From: Lonicera japonica
Lineage: Eukaryota; Streptophyta; Magnoliopsida; Dipsacales; Caprifoliaceae
Length of the DNA stretch: 64,000 nucleotides
Direction of reading: 5' to 3'
Assembly (NCBI GenBank): GCA_021464415.1
Contig: CM038463.1
Span: 116,404,790-116,468,789, forward strand
Made by a program: the position numbers and the translations under genes. The notes below the pieces were generated by a model that saw only the letters and a program-made list of their open reading frames with translations, did not search any database and was not told the DNA's origin. Below, in pieces: positions 11,107 through 23,829 of the stretch (the stretch's first letter is position 1; each line of letters starts with the position of its first letter).

Positions 11107-13250
11107 GGCTTTGTTCATTTATCACTTAAATTTAAAAATTTAAGTGATTGACAAAGTTGTTAACTAACTAAAAAAATTAAATTGCCACTTAAAACTTACA
11201 ATTTTCATTCAAAATTTTAAGTGGCAAAGTTGTCACTTAAATCTAAAACTTAATTTTAATGAGCATAAAATGTCCATCTTACCCTAATTCTTTTATCACA
11301 ATTACGCAACTCTCATATTAGTTCATAACACAAAACACATGCACTCTCACTTAAGCGCTCCTCCAAGTCTAGGTGCCGCTCGTCGTCTCCTCCAAGTCCA
11401 GACGCCGCTGCTCTCCACCTTCATCATCCACTTTCCGACTTCGCCGTTCTCTCTTCAGGTAAAATCTCTTTCTGTCTCTCACACACACGCACACAGAGAC
11501 GTGCATATACATACATATTATATATATAAAGACTGATTTTTCACCTCTGGTCCACGCACATAGAAACACGAATATACATACATAATATATATATATATAT
11601 ATATGGACTGATTTCTCACCTTTGGTCCATGAATGTCAAAGTATGTGTTAGGGTTAGGGTTAGATCGCCGCTGTGATTGTTGGGCATTTTGGCATTTAGG
11701 GGTGGGAGAGGTCATCGATTGATGTATGAGAGAAATGAAGTATGGATAGAAAGAGAAATTGGAGGGGATTTATAGCTGCTGTCTTGTTTTCAGAAATTTG
11801 AGAGGATTTATAGCTAATGCCTATTTCTGTGTATATCTAGCTAGGGTTAAACATACATTATACACTATATCTTCTTGTTAAATTTAATTGTGTATTGTTG
11901 GTTTATAGTAACTAGATGAATTGAATGCTTTTATGTATAATTTGAGAAATATGAGCAGTACTTTAATGCACATATATAGTTAGGGGTAGTGGTGTGTTAT
12001 GAGATGTATTTTTAATCACTCGTTAAATACAATTGATTGCCTTTATGTATAATTTGAGAAATATGAGCAGTAATGTAATGCACATATATAGTTAGGGGTA
12101 GTGGTGTTTTATGAGATGTATTTTTAATTACTCGTTAAATACAATTTTATAGGAACGCCTCGAAAACAAGGTGAGAGAATGAAATTTGCGCATAACACGG
12201 GTAAAAGAGATTTTATTGAATTGTGTTTACGAGAAGTCAATCGAGAAGGTTATTATAGGACATCATTGAAGAATGTCTCTTGGAATAGGATAATTGAAGG
12301 TATGAAAAACAAGTACAACAAGAATTTTAACCAAAAGCAACTCAAGAATCAATGTGACTACCTAAAAAGGGTTTATTCGGCTTGGAGGGTGTTGGAGACT
12401 AAAACTTAGCACGGGTATAATCTCAAAACTGGGACATTTGATTAGCCAATCATGTTTGGGATGATATTATAAAGACAAGAGTTAATCCCGTATACTTGTT
12501 TAGTTTTAAATATTTTTTTTGAGAAAGATTAGTTTTAATTACTAAAATAATTTTTTTCATATATTTGACATTATCCTATTTGTAATTGCTTTAAGCAGAA
12601 GTACCCGAATACTAAAAGATTTAGACACAAGCCTTTAGAAGATAAGGATTTGCTTAAGTAGTTGTTTGAGTCCACTATGGCTATTGGAGATGAAGCTTTT
12701 AGCCCCAAGCATCCAATTATTTTAACAAGATGAGGAAATAACATGTTATATAGAGATTTGAAACCTTTTTTTTTCTTACCTTTGTTTGCTTTATTTGTTT
12801 TCTTTGGATTCTATTCCTTTCCTTTGCATATAAAAAGGATGCTTAGCTTGATGGGTTATATGAATAATACCACAGTCCTTTCAAGATTCCTTTGGTGGAG
12901 AATATTACCACGTGGATTAGCAAAAAGGAGTTGCTCTATACTTGGTTCAAGGATTCAAAGATATATTATCAATGTTTAATTAATTTTAATTTAATATAAT
13001 ATTATGTCTTTCTTATTTTCATTTGAAATCATGTGTTCAAAATAAAATAATAAGGGCGAAATTGTCATACTAAAAAATTCAGTTTTCAGATGTATTATAT
13101 TCAGACAAACAACATTTTTTCAAATACAATTTTCAGAACTAAACAAACAACTTTTTCAATTTTCAGTTTTCAATTTTCATTTTTAGTTTTAGTTTCAATT
13201 TCAATTTCAGTTTCAATATTCAAATTTTATTTTTTTAACTAAACGCCACC
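11107..13250 (+). mobile_element. PIF/Harbinger element, internally deleted
   Basis: The element is bounded by TTA on both sides (11104-11106 and 13251-13253), the 3-bp TSD typical of PIF/Harbinger. The left end is GGCTTTGTTCATTTAT and the right end read inward is GGTGGCGTTTAGTTAA, an imperfect inverted repeat. It is 2144 bp long. PIF/Harbinger elements normally carry a DDE transposase and a Myb/SANT-like helper; only the latter is recognisable here. A TC/CA-rich leader near 11330-11500 could be the remains of its promoter exon. It starts 193 bp upstream of SVR7. Confidence 0.75.
12179..12725 (+). pseudogene. Myb/SANT-like DNA-binding protein of a Harbinger element, broken
   Basis: Residues encoded at 12179-12409 form a plant Myb/SANT-like domain (RDFIELCLREVNREGYYRT, then QLKNQCDYLKRVYSAWRVL). 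The reading frame then meets TAG at 12407-12409. A second in-frame TAG and a frame change follow before a recognisable continuation (VWDDIIKTRVNP) up to 12489. An intron with GT-AG ends (12490-12598) leads to a second exon (KYPNTKRFRHKPLEDKDLL), which has another TAG near 12656. Such proteins help Harbinger transposases bind DNA, and host genes have been derived from them. With at least three stops and a frameshift this copy is not functional. Confidence 0.75.
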
Positions 13251-13300
13251 TTAATCTCTAATGAAACCAAGATGAGAATGACAAGTTTTGGACCATATAC

Positions 13301-14722
13301 GGGGAAAAAAAAATTAAACCCTTAAGTTTGGGGTAGATTCAATTTTTTTTTCTTGAAGTTTCAAAAAATGTAATGTCTTTCTTAAAGTTGTTACAGTGGT
13401 TCAATTGAAATCCCTATCCTAAATTTGCTAGCAATTCCGTCCAAATATTTTACACAAAACCCCTTAAAACTTTAAAAGTGACATTAAACCCACTTAATTT
13501 ATAATTTTTTAACTTTTAAATCCACCATTGATATATACACACACTCTTCGACCACCTTCATAGCCACAACACCACCACCACCATGTTCACCTCTTTCTCT
13601 TTCTAAACTAACTCACCACTCCGGCAACCTCCCCACAACCATTGTGTTTCTATATATATATATGTATATTGTGTTTCTCTCTCTCTCTCTATATATATCT
13701 CCATTAACAAACAAAAAAGAAGAAATGCAAATCAATCCTCTCCGCCACTAATGGTACCCACATTCACGTGAGGTTTTCTGTAACCATAAGAAAGAACAAT
13801 ACTACGAAGAGGAGCAACCACGAATATACATGAGGGCTGATGAAAACCAATCTCATGGGATTCTTATCGAATGTAAACAAGCTTCATTCTTTATCACTAT
13901 AGCCATTTAAGGTTACAATGAAATTAAGTGCTGGCTAATTGCTTAGAACGCCCGTGTTCTCATCCTTCTACCGGACCCATCAGGAGTACACCAATCATTA
14001 TTACAAACCAACCCCTAGTTATATATATACCATTGCATTTTTCTTTATATATCTATATATATACATTGCGTTTCTTTATATATATATATATATATATATC
14101 TCCATTAACAAACAAAAATATAAAATCAACATTCATCTTCTATATGTCCGTCGCCGGAAAACCTCCTACACTCACTCGCCTTAAAACTCCACATCAATCA
14201 ATGATTCTCTTTGCATTTCATTCATCAAATACCTTTGATTTTGGGATTGGTTTTGTAGTTAGAGAGCTTGGATTTTTGTGGTTGAGTAAAAAAACTCGAA
14301 AAAAACAGTCCGGTTACTGAAAGATGACGATCGGAGTGAATCCAGTGAAATATATATATATATATATATATACAAAAGCGCAATAGTTACAGGGAGGTTG
14401 TCGGGGTGATAAGTTGGTTTAGAGAGAAAAAGAGGTGAAGATGGTGGTAGTGTTGCGGCGGTGAAGGTGGCCAAAAAAGGTGTATATATATCAATAGTGG
14501 ATTTAAAAGTTAAAAAAAATATAAATTAAAGGGGTTTTAGTGTCACTTTAAAGTTTTAGGGGGTTAAGTGTAAAATATTTTAATGGAATTGTTAACGTAA
14601 TTAGGACGATGGTCTCAATTGAACCACTGTAGTAACCTCAAGAAAGACATTGCATTTTTTGAAACATCAGTAGAGAAATTGAATCTACTCCCAAACTTTA
14701 GGATTTAATTTATCTTTTTCCC
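13301..14722. mobile_element. Non-autonomous Mutator-like element with ~350-bp terminal inverted repeats
   Basis: The left arm (13301 to about 13660) and right arm (about 14360 to 14722, inverted) match closely. For example AAGTTTGGGGTAGATTCAA pairs with AAGTTTGGGAGTAGATTCAA, and both arms carry a TTCACCTCTTT block. Flanking 9-mers ACCATATAC (13292-13300) and ACCATTTAT (14723-14731) agree at 7 of 9 positions, fitting an aged Mutator-type TSD. The interior has TA and CT microsatellites and an internal duplication (TCTCCATTAACAAACAAAAA at about 13699 and 14099). No transposase is present. Confidence 0.8.
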
Positions 14723-14876
14723 ACCATTTATTATGGTAATTGATATTGTCAGAACAAAAATTGTTATTACTAGAGTAACTATATTTAAAACATAATATAC
14801 AAATATATATATATGCATATATATTGTTCTGCCAATAGATGTTTTGTTTTGACAATATCAACTGCTTATATTATTA

Positions 14877-15702
14877 GGAAAATTCTACTTACATTACTTA
14901 AATTTTTGAAAACTACCCCGAACTAAAAAATATCACAAAGGTAAGAAAAAAAAAAATTCTCAAAACACCATTACATACACCACACACTATATACTAAATT
15001 TTACCTTAAAAAATACCCAAAATTTCTTAAAATACCACTATAAATAATTTAATTAATTAATTTATTTAAAAGTTTTCTTATTTCTCTTTCTTTTTAACAT
15101 TCACACTAGCGCCTCTTCTTCCATTCATTAGCCATAGAAATACTATGCACCACCGCTTGTTCATCTGCTGCTTGTTCCTCAGCCGATTTTTCCTTTAAGG
15201 TAGTCTCTCTCTCATTCCCCCTTAACCTTATACTTGTAATTTTTTGAGAGTGGCTTTCTCTGTGCAAACAAGTACAAATTGATTGTACAACTTGAACAAT
15301 TTCTATGATTCTAGAACTTTGTAGCTTTCTCTCAGTTTTATTTCACTTTTATTAGTAACTTTGTGGCTTTTATAGCAAATATATAAAGTTCTCTTATATG
15401 TATATAGTGTGTAAATATGTTGGTTCATTACGAAGAAAACTTTAAGCTGAGTATTTGCGTAGGAAGAGTGTGGTGGTAATGTTTGATTTTTTATTTTTAT
15501 TTTTTTTTACATTATATGGTCGTACCACCACAAAAATTTATTAATTTTACTACAAATTATATATTATAATTTTTTACTTAAAATACCACATATCTTCCTT
15601 AATTTTACCACAAGAAAAGTATGGTGTAAGTTAGCCTATTTTTATAATTTTTTTAACTTTGGGTGGTTTTAAATTGTTTTAGTGGTGTAAGTAAAATTTC
15701 CC
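14877..15702. mobile_element. Non-autonomous Mutator-like element with exact 9-bp TSD
   Basis: ATATTATTA occurs immediately on both sides (14868-14876 and 15703-15711). The left end (GGAAAATTCTACTTACATTA) and the right end read inward (GGGAAATTTTACTTACACCA) are inverted repeats that continue for about 45 bp. It is 826 bp long. It contains a CT-rich leader-like segment near 15080-15220 but no transposase. Confidence 0.85.
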
Positions 15703-15711
15703 ATATTATTA

Positions 15712-18700
15712 AGTTATAAATTTGTTTAACTCTGGACCAAGTCTAACGAGCTTTTAATCAAGTTGACTTCAAGTAATTTTATTTGTATATACTTTTACGG
15801 TGTTTTTAGAGCTTATCGAGATGGGAGCTCATTAGTATATCTAATTCAAATTAGTAGTGTTCAAAGCTTGATTCATTCGTGTTACAAAAGAATTTTAAAC
15901 AAGCTCCTACTCGAACAATTAAAGTACCATATAACATTGGACTACTTATTTACATCGGTAGATAACAAATCAACCAAAATTAATCCTCATGTTCATTCAG
16001 GCCCAATCCGCCCTATTTAAACTCCATCACTATCTATATGTACATTCCGGCCCGTTCCCATTCCCATTCCCACTCCAACTCTTATGTATGTATCAACTAG
16101 GTATTGACAAATTTTAACCACTTTTACTCTCTTATTTTTTTATACATTTTTAAAAATTAAAAATCATTACTCCTTAATTATATAAATAGATTTTTTCTTC
16201 TTTTCTTTTCTTTTCTTTTGTTTTGAAGGTATTACATGGATAGAGTTTGCGGACACAACAGAGAGACAAAATTTGACCAGGGAATTTTGGAGCTGTAACA
16301 GTGAATATCACGTGATTAATGCTACGGACAAAAAAACACAAATTTAAAGAGTCCAAATTTGTTATGTACGTACGCTTATAATGTTATATTAATTGAGTTT
16401 TAACATTTTCAAATTCGCCTATATAAAGCACCTTGAGATAGGTGGATAATGTCAAAAATGAGTACGGAGGATCAACATCCCCATCACTTTTTATTATAGT
16501 AACAAAAATTTCCCATCTCTTTCCTCATGAGACTCGAATATGGGGAAGAAGCACTTTTTTAACTAGGCTACGTACTAACTCGCTTGAAGTTTGAGCTTAA
16601 CTTAAAATATACATATACATACATACATATATAGTCCCTGCTTTAGAAAAGGATAGTCATCAATTTAAAGGAAATAAAGAATGTCCATTTCAAGATAAAA
16701 ATTGATGAATTTTTTTCATCAAAAAATTAGTTATATGAGAAATATAATATTATTCCACTTCTAGTATTTGGCATTTCCTCTGTGAGGAATATATACAGAG
16801 AAGGGAAAAAAACAAAAAAACAAAGAACGTATAGTCACATTCAAGCGTGGAAGGATGAGATTGATACCAATTTGTTCTTTATGGACTACCACAATTTTTT
16901 TGTACACCATAATATTTATAAGGGGAAGGTTCAAGTTACATCTAATATAAAATAAAAAAATTTACACTCATCAATAATTTTCTCTCAATTTAATAATTCA
17001 TCAATTTAGTTATTGAATTAGTTGATTATAATATTTCAAAAATGCGTACAAAACACTAAGTTAATCGGAGATGCAAAAGTTCCTCATCATAATCATGTCA
17101 TGTATTGAATTATGAACCTTACAAAAATTAAATAAAAATAATTATAATGATTATATAGTTACAAATATATGATTGATTTGAAATTTTGCGTGCTAAATAA
17201 AGACAATACAAATAGCCCATTTGACGGTAGAATTGAAAACTTTTAATTATGAGAAAAAGTTATGGATTATTATAAAACGTCTTAATTTTACATATGTATA
17301 ACTTGAATATTCCTCTATAGAATATTTTTAATATACAGACATATATGAATTTTTTTTTCTTACAAATAATTGAGATTATAAATGTATCATCTTACTAGAT
17401 ATGTCCCTGCTTAAAGGTGCGCGATAGGTATTAGAATGGTTACGATTTACATCTTACAAATGATTTATTTATTTGAAACTTGTATGGTTGATATATAGGG
17501 GCTAGCACTTTAAAATAATACCAAAGGAATATATATAGGATGATTTATATGTTTCGAAGCAACGATGTGCACGCATGCATAAGGCAACATATATCTATAT
17601 TATAAAGAAAATAAATATCATATCATTAATTTATTAAATTAATATCTCACGTTTAATTACAGTAAATAAAATAAATTTTGAGTCATTAAATGTGTTTTTA
17701 AAATATTAAATGAGTTTTTAACATTTTAGTCCCTTGATGTTTAGTCGAATTTGTACTTTCGTCCTTGATATTCAATTTTTTACTTTTCACATCTTAAAAT
17801 ATTTGCCGCGTGTCACTTTAGTCTATCAAACCAATTTTCGTTAAATTTGTGGATGGAAAAATTGGGTTGAGGGGTATAAAATGAAGTTCTTCCTATATTT
17901 TTTTCCGCCAATTTTAGATATATACATATATGTATATATTTTTCCCTCCTTTACAATAAAACAAGCAGAAAGAGATCAATTAAGAGTGGTGAAAGACATA
18001 TGAACCCAAATCAAGAATTAAGAATGAAGAAAGAGATCATATTCTTCTCTTTAAATCCAACATTTACTACAACACCAAGAATTAATTATGCAAATCACAA
18101 CCCAAATACACACAATTTTTCATTAATTTTCACAACTAGCTTTATACTAAAAGAATTAAATGAACCCAATTCAAGAAAATGCTAAAGAACAAAGCATATA
18201 CCCACATACATCTACATCTACGTATATGTATGCATATACACAGTGGGGCTCCCAAGCGGGGGTCGTTTTATTATGAAAAGCAGACGCAAGAGTTCTTGGC
18301 AGTTTAATATGCAACATTTTAGTTTAATTAAAAAATAAAGTATGTGATTTCCCTTTAGCATCAACAAACCCTCCCCCCCCCCCTCTCTCTCTCCGTCGAA
18401 ATAAAGACGAATGCTGTCCTAAAAAAAAGCGCACAAATTAAATTTGGTAGATGTGATCTATAACTAATCATGAAGATCATATTCACTAAGTTTTATTAAA
18501 AAATTTATTTATTTATCTTTCAAAATAATTAATTCATATTTAACGACTAAAGAATTGATTTTCTTACTATCTTTTTCCGTATATATATATATATTTATTA
18601 AGCCAAATTAAATTAATATAAAATGTTTACAACCCTCCCGTGTTTAATTGTAAAAATATTAAATGATCTAGATTCTAAAGTGATCCAAAACATAAAAGGA

Positions 18701-19911
18701 GGGGAAGAAAATAGAAAAGGATGGAGGTTCTTTTGGGGAATCTCAACTTGCTTGTTTGTTGGATGTGACTTGATGACCAATGACCTTTTTTTCTTTGTCG
18801 ATATTCCACTTTTAATTCCATCATGTAATTGGGGAATAGATGAAGAAGATAATTTGTGTCTATCCCCACACGTGTCGCTCAATTGGTGGTTATCATCCCA
18901 TAAAAGGCACCACACGATTCCAACCTCTTCTTTTTCGAGATCCTCCATTCCTCCTCATGGGCGCGCGGCGTGATATAATATACAGGGTTGTCTTTGCTTC
19001 ATCTATATTAATACCAAATTAGTTATGAAATCACAATAATAAAACAATATCTTTGGAGCATGGAGCGCTCACATTTATAATTTTAAACATAATAAATATT
19101 ACTTGACTAAACATTATATTTGTGTAGGTTGGCTAAAAATTTAACTATACACACAACAATAAAGTTGCTCATAAATATAAATGCATCGTTAATGGTGAGA
19201 AAGATAAGAAAACATTATTTTTGTTTGTAGGTTCTTCTAGTAATTTTTAAGTCTACTAAAAGTACGTCATATTTTTGTGTGGGTGAGCTTTTATTACTTT
19301 GTCAATGGAGCTAAGAACAAAAAGACAAACCTGATTATAGTTGTATAGAATTAAGATTACATTAATGCTCTCCTATGACAAATGACCAAGAAATAGCTGT
19401 GTCTGTGTGTGTGTGTGGGGGGGGTGGGGGGGGGGCAATGTATTAGTCCTCTTGCATTAATTAAGAAATGATTTGCATTTATGATCGGTTACCTTTACAT
19501 CACACAAATGTCAGGATTTGGTGGCTGCATTTTGCATGGGTGGGAAAATACAATGTGAGTAGGTGATTTCTGTCACAAGTTGGCAGCTTTACACATATGT
19601 TTCACGATAAATAAAGTTCAATTACATCCTTCAACAAATTCTCTGTCCTCTGGCGCGTGTTGATCACATGATTTGGCCGACAATATGATGTGCCGAGTTC
19701 TCATCATCATCAGCACGAAATATGCTTCAACGCCTAAATGGATCTTTGTTGACTTTTTTTACCATTGCTTGTTGAACCGTATCCGTTGTGTGGGCCTTTA
19801 AAGTGCTAAGCCGGCCCAATATACTTTAGCAATAATTTTATGTGCCCTCAATTTATTTATTTTATTGTACAAATTTATATATAATATTAAAAATGATTAA
19901 ATATTATATTA
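15712..19911. other. Long AT-rich region without recognisable genes
   Basis: No ORF here resembles a known protein and no element with supported ends was found. Noted details are a TTTTC-rich tract near 16188-16220, a segment at about 17720-17890 with phrases typical of decayed repeats, a C/CT run at 18372-18393 and a TG/G run at about 19400-19436. A CACGTGTC G-box/ABRE-like motif at about 18870 precedes a TATAAAA-like stretch and a short ATG-initiated reading frame at 18957, but nothing downstream looks like a gene. Confidence 0.5.
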
Positions 19912-20169
19912 GGGTGGTGATGTTGGCACTCCCAAAATCTCTTGAAAACACTCCCACTTTTATACGTTATTCGGTTGTGAATGACCGAATATAAACTTGC
20001 AAAAATTTGAAAAAACTTGAAAATGTCTTACTCGGTTGTCAAGAACCGAATATATAGACCTATATTCGGTCCTCAACAATTGAATAATAGACAATTTACT
20101 CGATTGCGAATGACCGAATTAAAGTAAGAGTGTTACCAATTATTTTTAAGCGTGCCAACAACACCACCC
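19912..20169. mobile_element. Hairpin-rich MITE with 8-bp TSD
   Basis: TTATATTA flanks both ends (19904-19911 and 20170-20177). The termini GGGTGGTGATGTTGGCACTC and, read inward from the right, GGGTGGTGTTGTTGGCACGC form an inverted repeat. The 258-bp body has several small palindromes of the type TTCGGT...ACCGAA. An 8-bp TSD suggests a hAT-type element, though the end sequence is not the usual CAGGG. Confidence 0.75.
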
Positions 20170-20679
20170 TTATATTATATACACATCGAATATGACACCG
20201 GTAATTATGAAGATGACATATACTCCAAAAAGTGCTCTTTCTTTTTATCAACTAACTAATTCATTATAATTGTTCAGGATGTACGTTTTCATTTCTTGCT
20301 TCTCTCCTTTTTTAAAGTTAGGAAACAAATTACAAAAATCAAAGTTATTTGAGTGGTATTGTGATATATTTTTCGGTAAAGGTTTAATACGAGAATGTAT
20401 AAAAAACAAACGATGTAATAATTCTTAAATTTTTCCTCTATAAATATATAAACTTAAGGAGCAAGTTTAAATCCCTGCTTCTTTCTCAAACCTTCGGATC
20501 AGCCAGGGGTAACTGACACAAAGGGTTATTCCTTTGCTAAATTCACTGAAAGAGTCAATTATATTATATAGGCTTAATAAGAGTCTTGTATAACTGTACA
20601 AATTAATGGCGTCTAGCAAGATTTAGCACAGCAAAGCATTTTAAGAGACTCGAACCCAAAAAATGAAGGAAATGAAAGA

Positions 20680-21423
20680 GTTTTTTTTTGCCAAAGTAAG
20701 CCACTTTTTAAATTTAATAGTTAAACTAAGAGAATCCACGTTGGGTAGGGTAATTTGATAAATTTACCCTACCCCTCTTTACAGCGGAGAGCGTAAACTG
20801 ATAAAAATGAGGAAGGTATGGTAGAGAAGGGATAAATTTAACATACCACTAAATTTTAGTCATACGATCGTCCTTCATTCGTATGAAATTTTGTGCTTAA
20901 AAAACAACAAGAAAAAAATGGTCATACAAGTGTGTGGTTTACTTGTATGAGCCCATACAAGTAAGCCACATTCGTATGATGGGTTTTTGAAAACGGTCAT
21001 ACGAGTAAGCCACACTCGTATGACCGTCTTATTATTATTTTTTTTAAGTACAAAATTTCATACAAATGAAGGACGATTGCATGAGTATATTTTTACCATT
21101 TTCGCTGTGTACAAGATTGAAACTTAATTACCAATCAGTAAATTTAGCCTAATATTTACAATACCCGCTCCGGATGCTCTAAGTCACTTTTCAACTTATT
21201 TATCAAATTAGCACACTTTTAAAAATAGTGTTTTCGAACTACTAGTTTAAAGGAAATAGTGATTTTGAATCACGTTTTTATGTCGAATCACTATTTTAAG
21301 AGAAAAATCACGATTCAAAATTATTATTTTTAAAAATGTACTACTTTAATAAATATGTTAAAAAATAACTTAATTTAACTATTAAGTTTAAAAACTGACT
21401 AGCTTTGATAAAAAAAAATTCGA
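20680..21423. mobile_element. Fold-back element, copy 1 (split by a MITE)
   Basis: The sequences outside the inserted MITE form one element resembling the copy at 23542-23783. The left arm (GCCAAAGTAAGCCACTTTTT) and right arm (AAAAACTGACTAGCTTTG) are inverted, and the centre holds paired CACTATTT motifs. Removing 20730-21179 plus one TAA restores a continuous arm, as in the paralogue. No clean TSD was found. Confidence 0.7.
20730..21179. mobile_element. Tourist-like (PIF/Harbinger) MITE nested in a fold-back element
   Basis: TAA is duplicated at 20727-20729 and 21180-21182. The ends GAGAATCCACGTTGGGTAGG and, inward from the right, GAGCATCCGGAGCGGGTATT are inverted repeats. An inner inverted repeat pairs TCGTCCTTCATTCGTATGAA (about 20869) with TTCATACAAATGAAGGACGA (about 21057). 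The core has several CATACAAGT/ACTTGTATG palindromes. Confidence 0.8.
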
Positions 21424-21445
21424 GAAAGGACTTTCCTAACACTAA

Positions 21446-21733
21446 GCCCTTATTTAGTTTACGGATTTGAGCACTCTAGAAAGGAAAGTCTTTCATTTTT
21501 TTTGTTTGATAAGTACAAATTCCGTAAACACTTGCCTGACAGAGAAAGTAAGGGATAAAGTTATTTATCTCAAAACCCATGATATTAATTTTCCTTTGTG
21601 ATTTTCTAATATTTATTACAAAATTTTTAAACAACAATACTCCTACTTAAATAATTTTCATATTTTATCAAATTAATAAAAAAAAAATGACATAAACTTT
21701 AATTTCTCACTTCTAAACAAGGAAAACGAGGCT
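21446..21733. mobile_element. Possible Tourist-like MITE
   Basis: TAA flanks both ends (21443-21445 and 21734-21736). The ends GCCCTTATTTAGTTTACGG and, inward from the right, AGCCTCGTTTTCCTTGTTTAG are only loosely inverted. Evidence is moderate to weak. Confidence 0.4.
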
Positions 21734-22000
21734 TAAGGACACACTTCTTTAATGCACAAGGAGCAGGCAGCAGGTAGTACTGTGCTTAATTATATAATTT
21801 AATTGGGTGCAATGCTGACTCGGGAAAGGGGGTTTTGTGACGATTCCACGTCAGATTTGCGCGCAGCTCGTACCACAACCCGACCTACTTAAATGTTATT
21901 CCCCACACACAGACAGAGAGAGATCAGAGAATGAAAAGTTCGGTATATAGCTACCAAGGGAAGAGAGGAAGGGGCCTTCAATTTCAATAGCTAGCTTGTG

Positions 22001-22001
22001 C

Positions 22002-22045
<44 letters not shown>
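22001..22045 (+). promoter_or_regulatory. TA/GA tract just upstream of the HIPP gene
   Basis: A TA run passes directly into a GA run about 110 bp before the HIPP start codon. GA/CT tracts of this kind are common at plant promoters and 5' UTRs, and the TA run could supply a TATA element. This is inferred from position only. Confidence 0.35.
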
Positions 22046-22157
22046 CAAACTGTTGTTGAATTAATATTATTTATGATGGTCAATTTATGATTTGAGAGGC
22101 TGCAGGCAAGTGTACGTAGTACTTTTTAAGGTTTAATTAGCTTTTGAAGAATATAAA

Positions 22158-23797
22158 ATGGGTGGAGAAGTAAGTGCAGTACTACACTTCGGATTCAAAT
22201 ATATATACACACACACACCATTTCTTACCTTTTCTTTATGTAATTAAGTTGTGCTTCCAACTATGGGAATGCATTTGTAAATTATATATGTTCGTTGAAG
22301 TTTTTTTTTCTTAATTTTTAAAGGTCCGTTATGCATTTTATACTTACATAATTAATTATTTCGCCATAATTATATATACATATATGTCTTCCTTTTAAAC
22401 ATCATCGGATTAATGTATGCAAGTGTGTGTACACTGTACACACACGCTGCACGTATATATATATACAATTAATAATATATAGTAAAACGTTACATATATG
22501 TTAATTATTGGTGGAATTTGATTAACAAATTAAGGAGAAAAAGGAAGAGGAAGAAGAAATTGTGCTAAAGGTTGAGATGCACTGTGAGGCTTGTGCCAGA
22601 AAAGTTGCTCGATCCTTGCGAGGATTCCAAGGTATCATTCATCGTATCCTTTGATTTGATTTCACTTCTTTCATTCCATTTCTTTCTTCGTTAATTAATT
22701 ACCTGAACGTACACTGTTAAAAAATATGAACTGTAAAACGTAATATTAAAGTTGGAGAAAGAGTACACCGGGTTGAGTCGCGGACTATGTCGCTCTCTTT
22801 AAGACGTTTCGCGGCTCTGTCTAGAATTGTGCTAGTAGTTCGTTTATCGCCACGCCGTCTTCAGGATAAAATAGCCCAGATACTCTTCTGTACGATCGAC
22901 GTGCACCTTCGTTGATTGTTCGAAAATTACTCAAAAGTTTGTGCTCGGAATCGGTAAACCTTTTATTGCCGGAGGCAAAAAAAATTTCTAGGGTTTTTTG
23001 AATAATTTTCGGTTTCTTTTGTTGAAGAAGATGTCGACGATTGATTTTTTTTTTTTATCGCTTTGTTTATTAAGAAAAAATTAAAACGGTAGGATAATTA
23101 AAAATATCCGTTCCGTTTCGTTGGAAAATAACACGGAGACGTGGAGAGATAAGTGGGAGCAGTTCGGAAGTGGTTTTTGACCACATCTGAAATTTAAAAG
23201 ATTAATTTTGAAATAAATTTTATTTAACAAATAAAATTTTTCTAAAACTATTTTATATAAAAAATTTATACATAGCACAAGACAAGCCCAAAGTCCGGAC
23301 CGGGTCGGTTGGCATGCGTGTGGTGAACCACATTCATCCAAGTCCTCACCCAATAGCACAAAAGTCTAATGCCCAAAGGGCTCAAGCCCTTAAGCAAATT
23401 TTCCCATATAAAAACACATGAAATATTTTTTCTTTCTCCTATGTGGGAATTGGGAAAACTCCACTTTGCCTTGTCTAAGTTTTTCTCAAATACACACTTG
23501 CTCCAACATACACTCAATCAACCAACCATGCATTCTCTTCCAGAGTTTTTGTCCCAACTAAGCTACTTTTTTAAGTTATTAACTAAATTAAACCACTTTT
23601 TAATATATTTGTTAAAATAGCACTTTTTAAAATAGTGATTTCGAATCAATATTTTAATGGATTCGACTTAAAATAGTGATTCGAAATCACTATTTAAAAA
23701 GTATACTAATTTAGCAAATATGTTAAAAAGTGACTTAATTTAACTAATAACTTAAAAAGTGGTCTATTTAGACAAAAAACTCTTCTCTTCCGTTCCA

Positions 23798-23829
<32 letters not shown>

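Noticed and set aside
11646..11664. Telomere-like GTTAGGGTTAGGGTTAG
   Set aside because: Only about three units, of the 6-bp rather than the plant 7-bp type, inside a Harbinger element; best seen as chance or a small promoter motif.
18613..18973. Overlapping 111- and 116-residue ORFs on both strands
   Set aside because: No domain, no codon-like composition, and both strands open by chance; nothing supports either.
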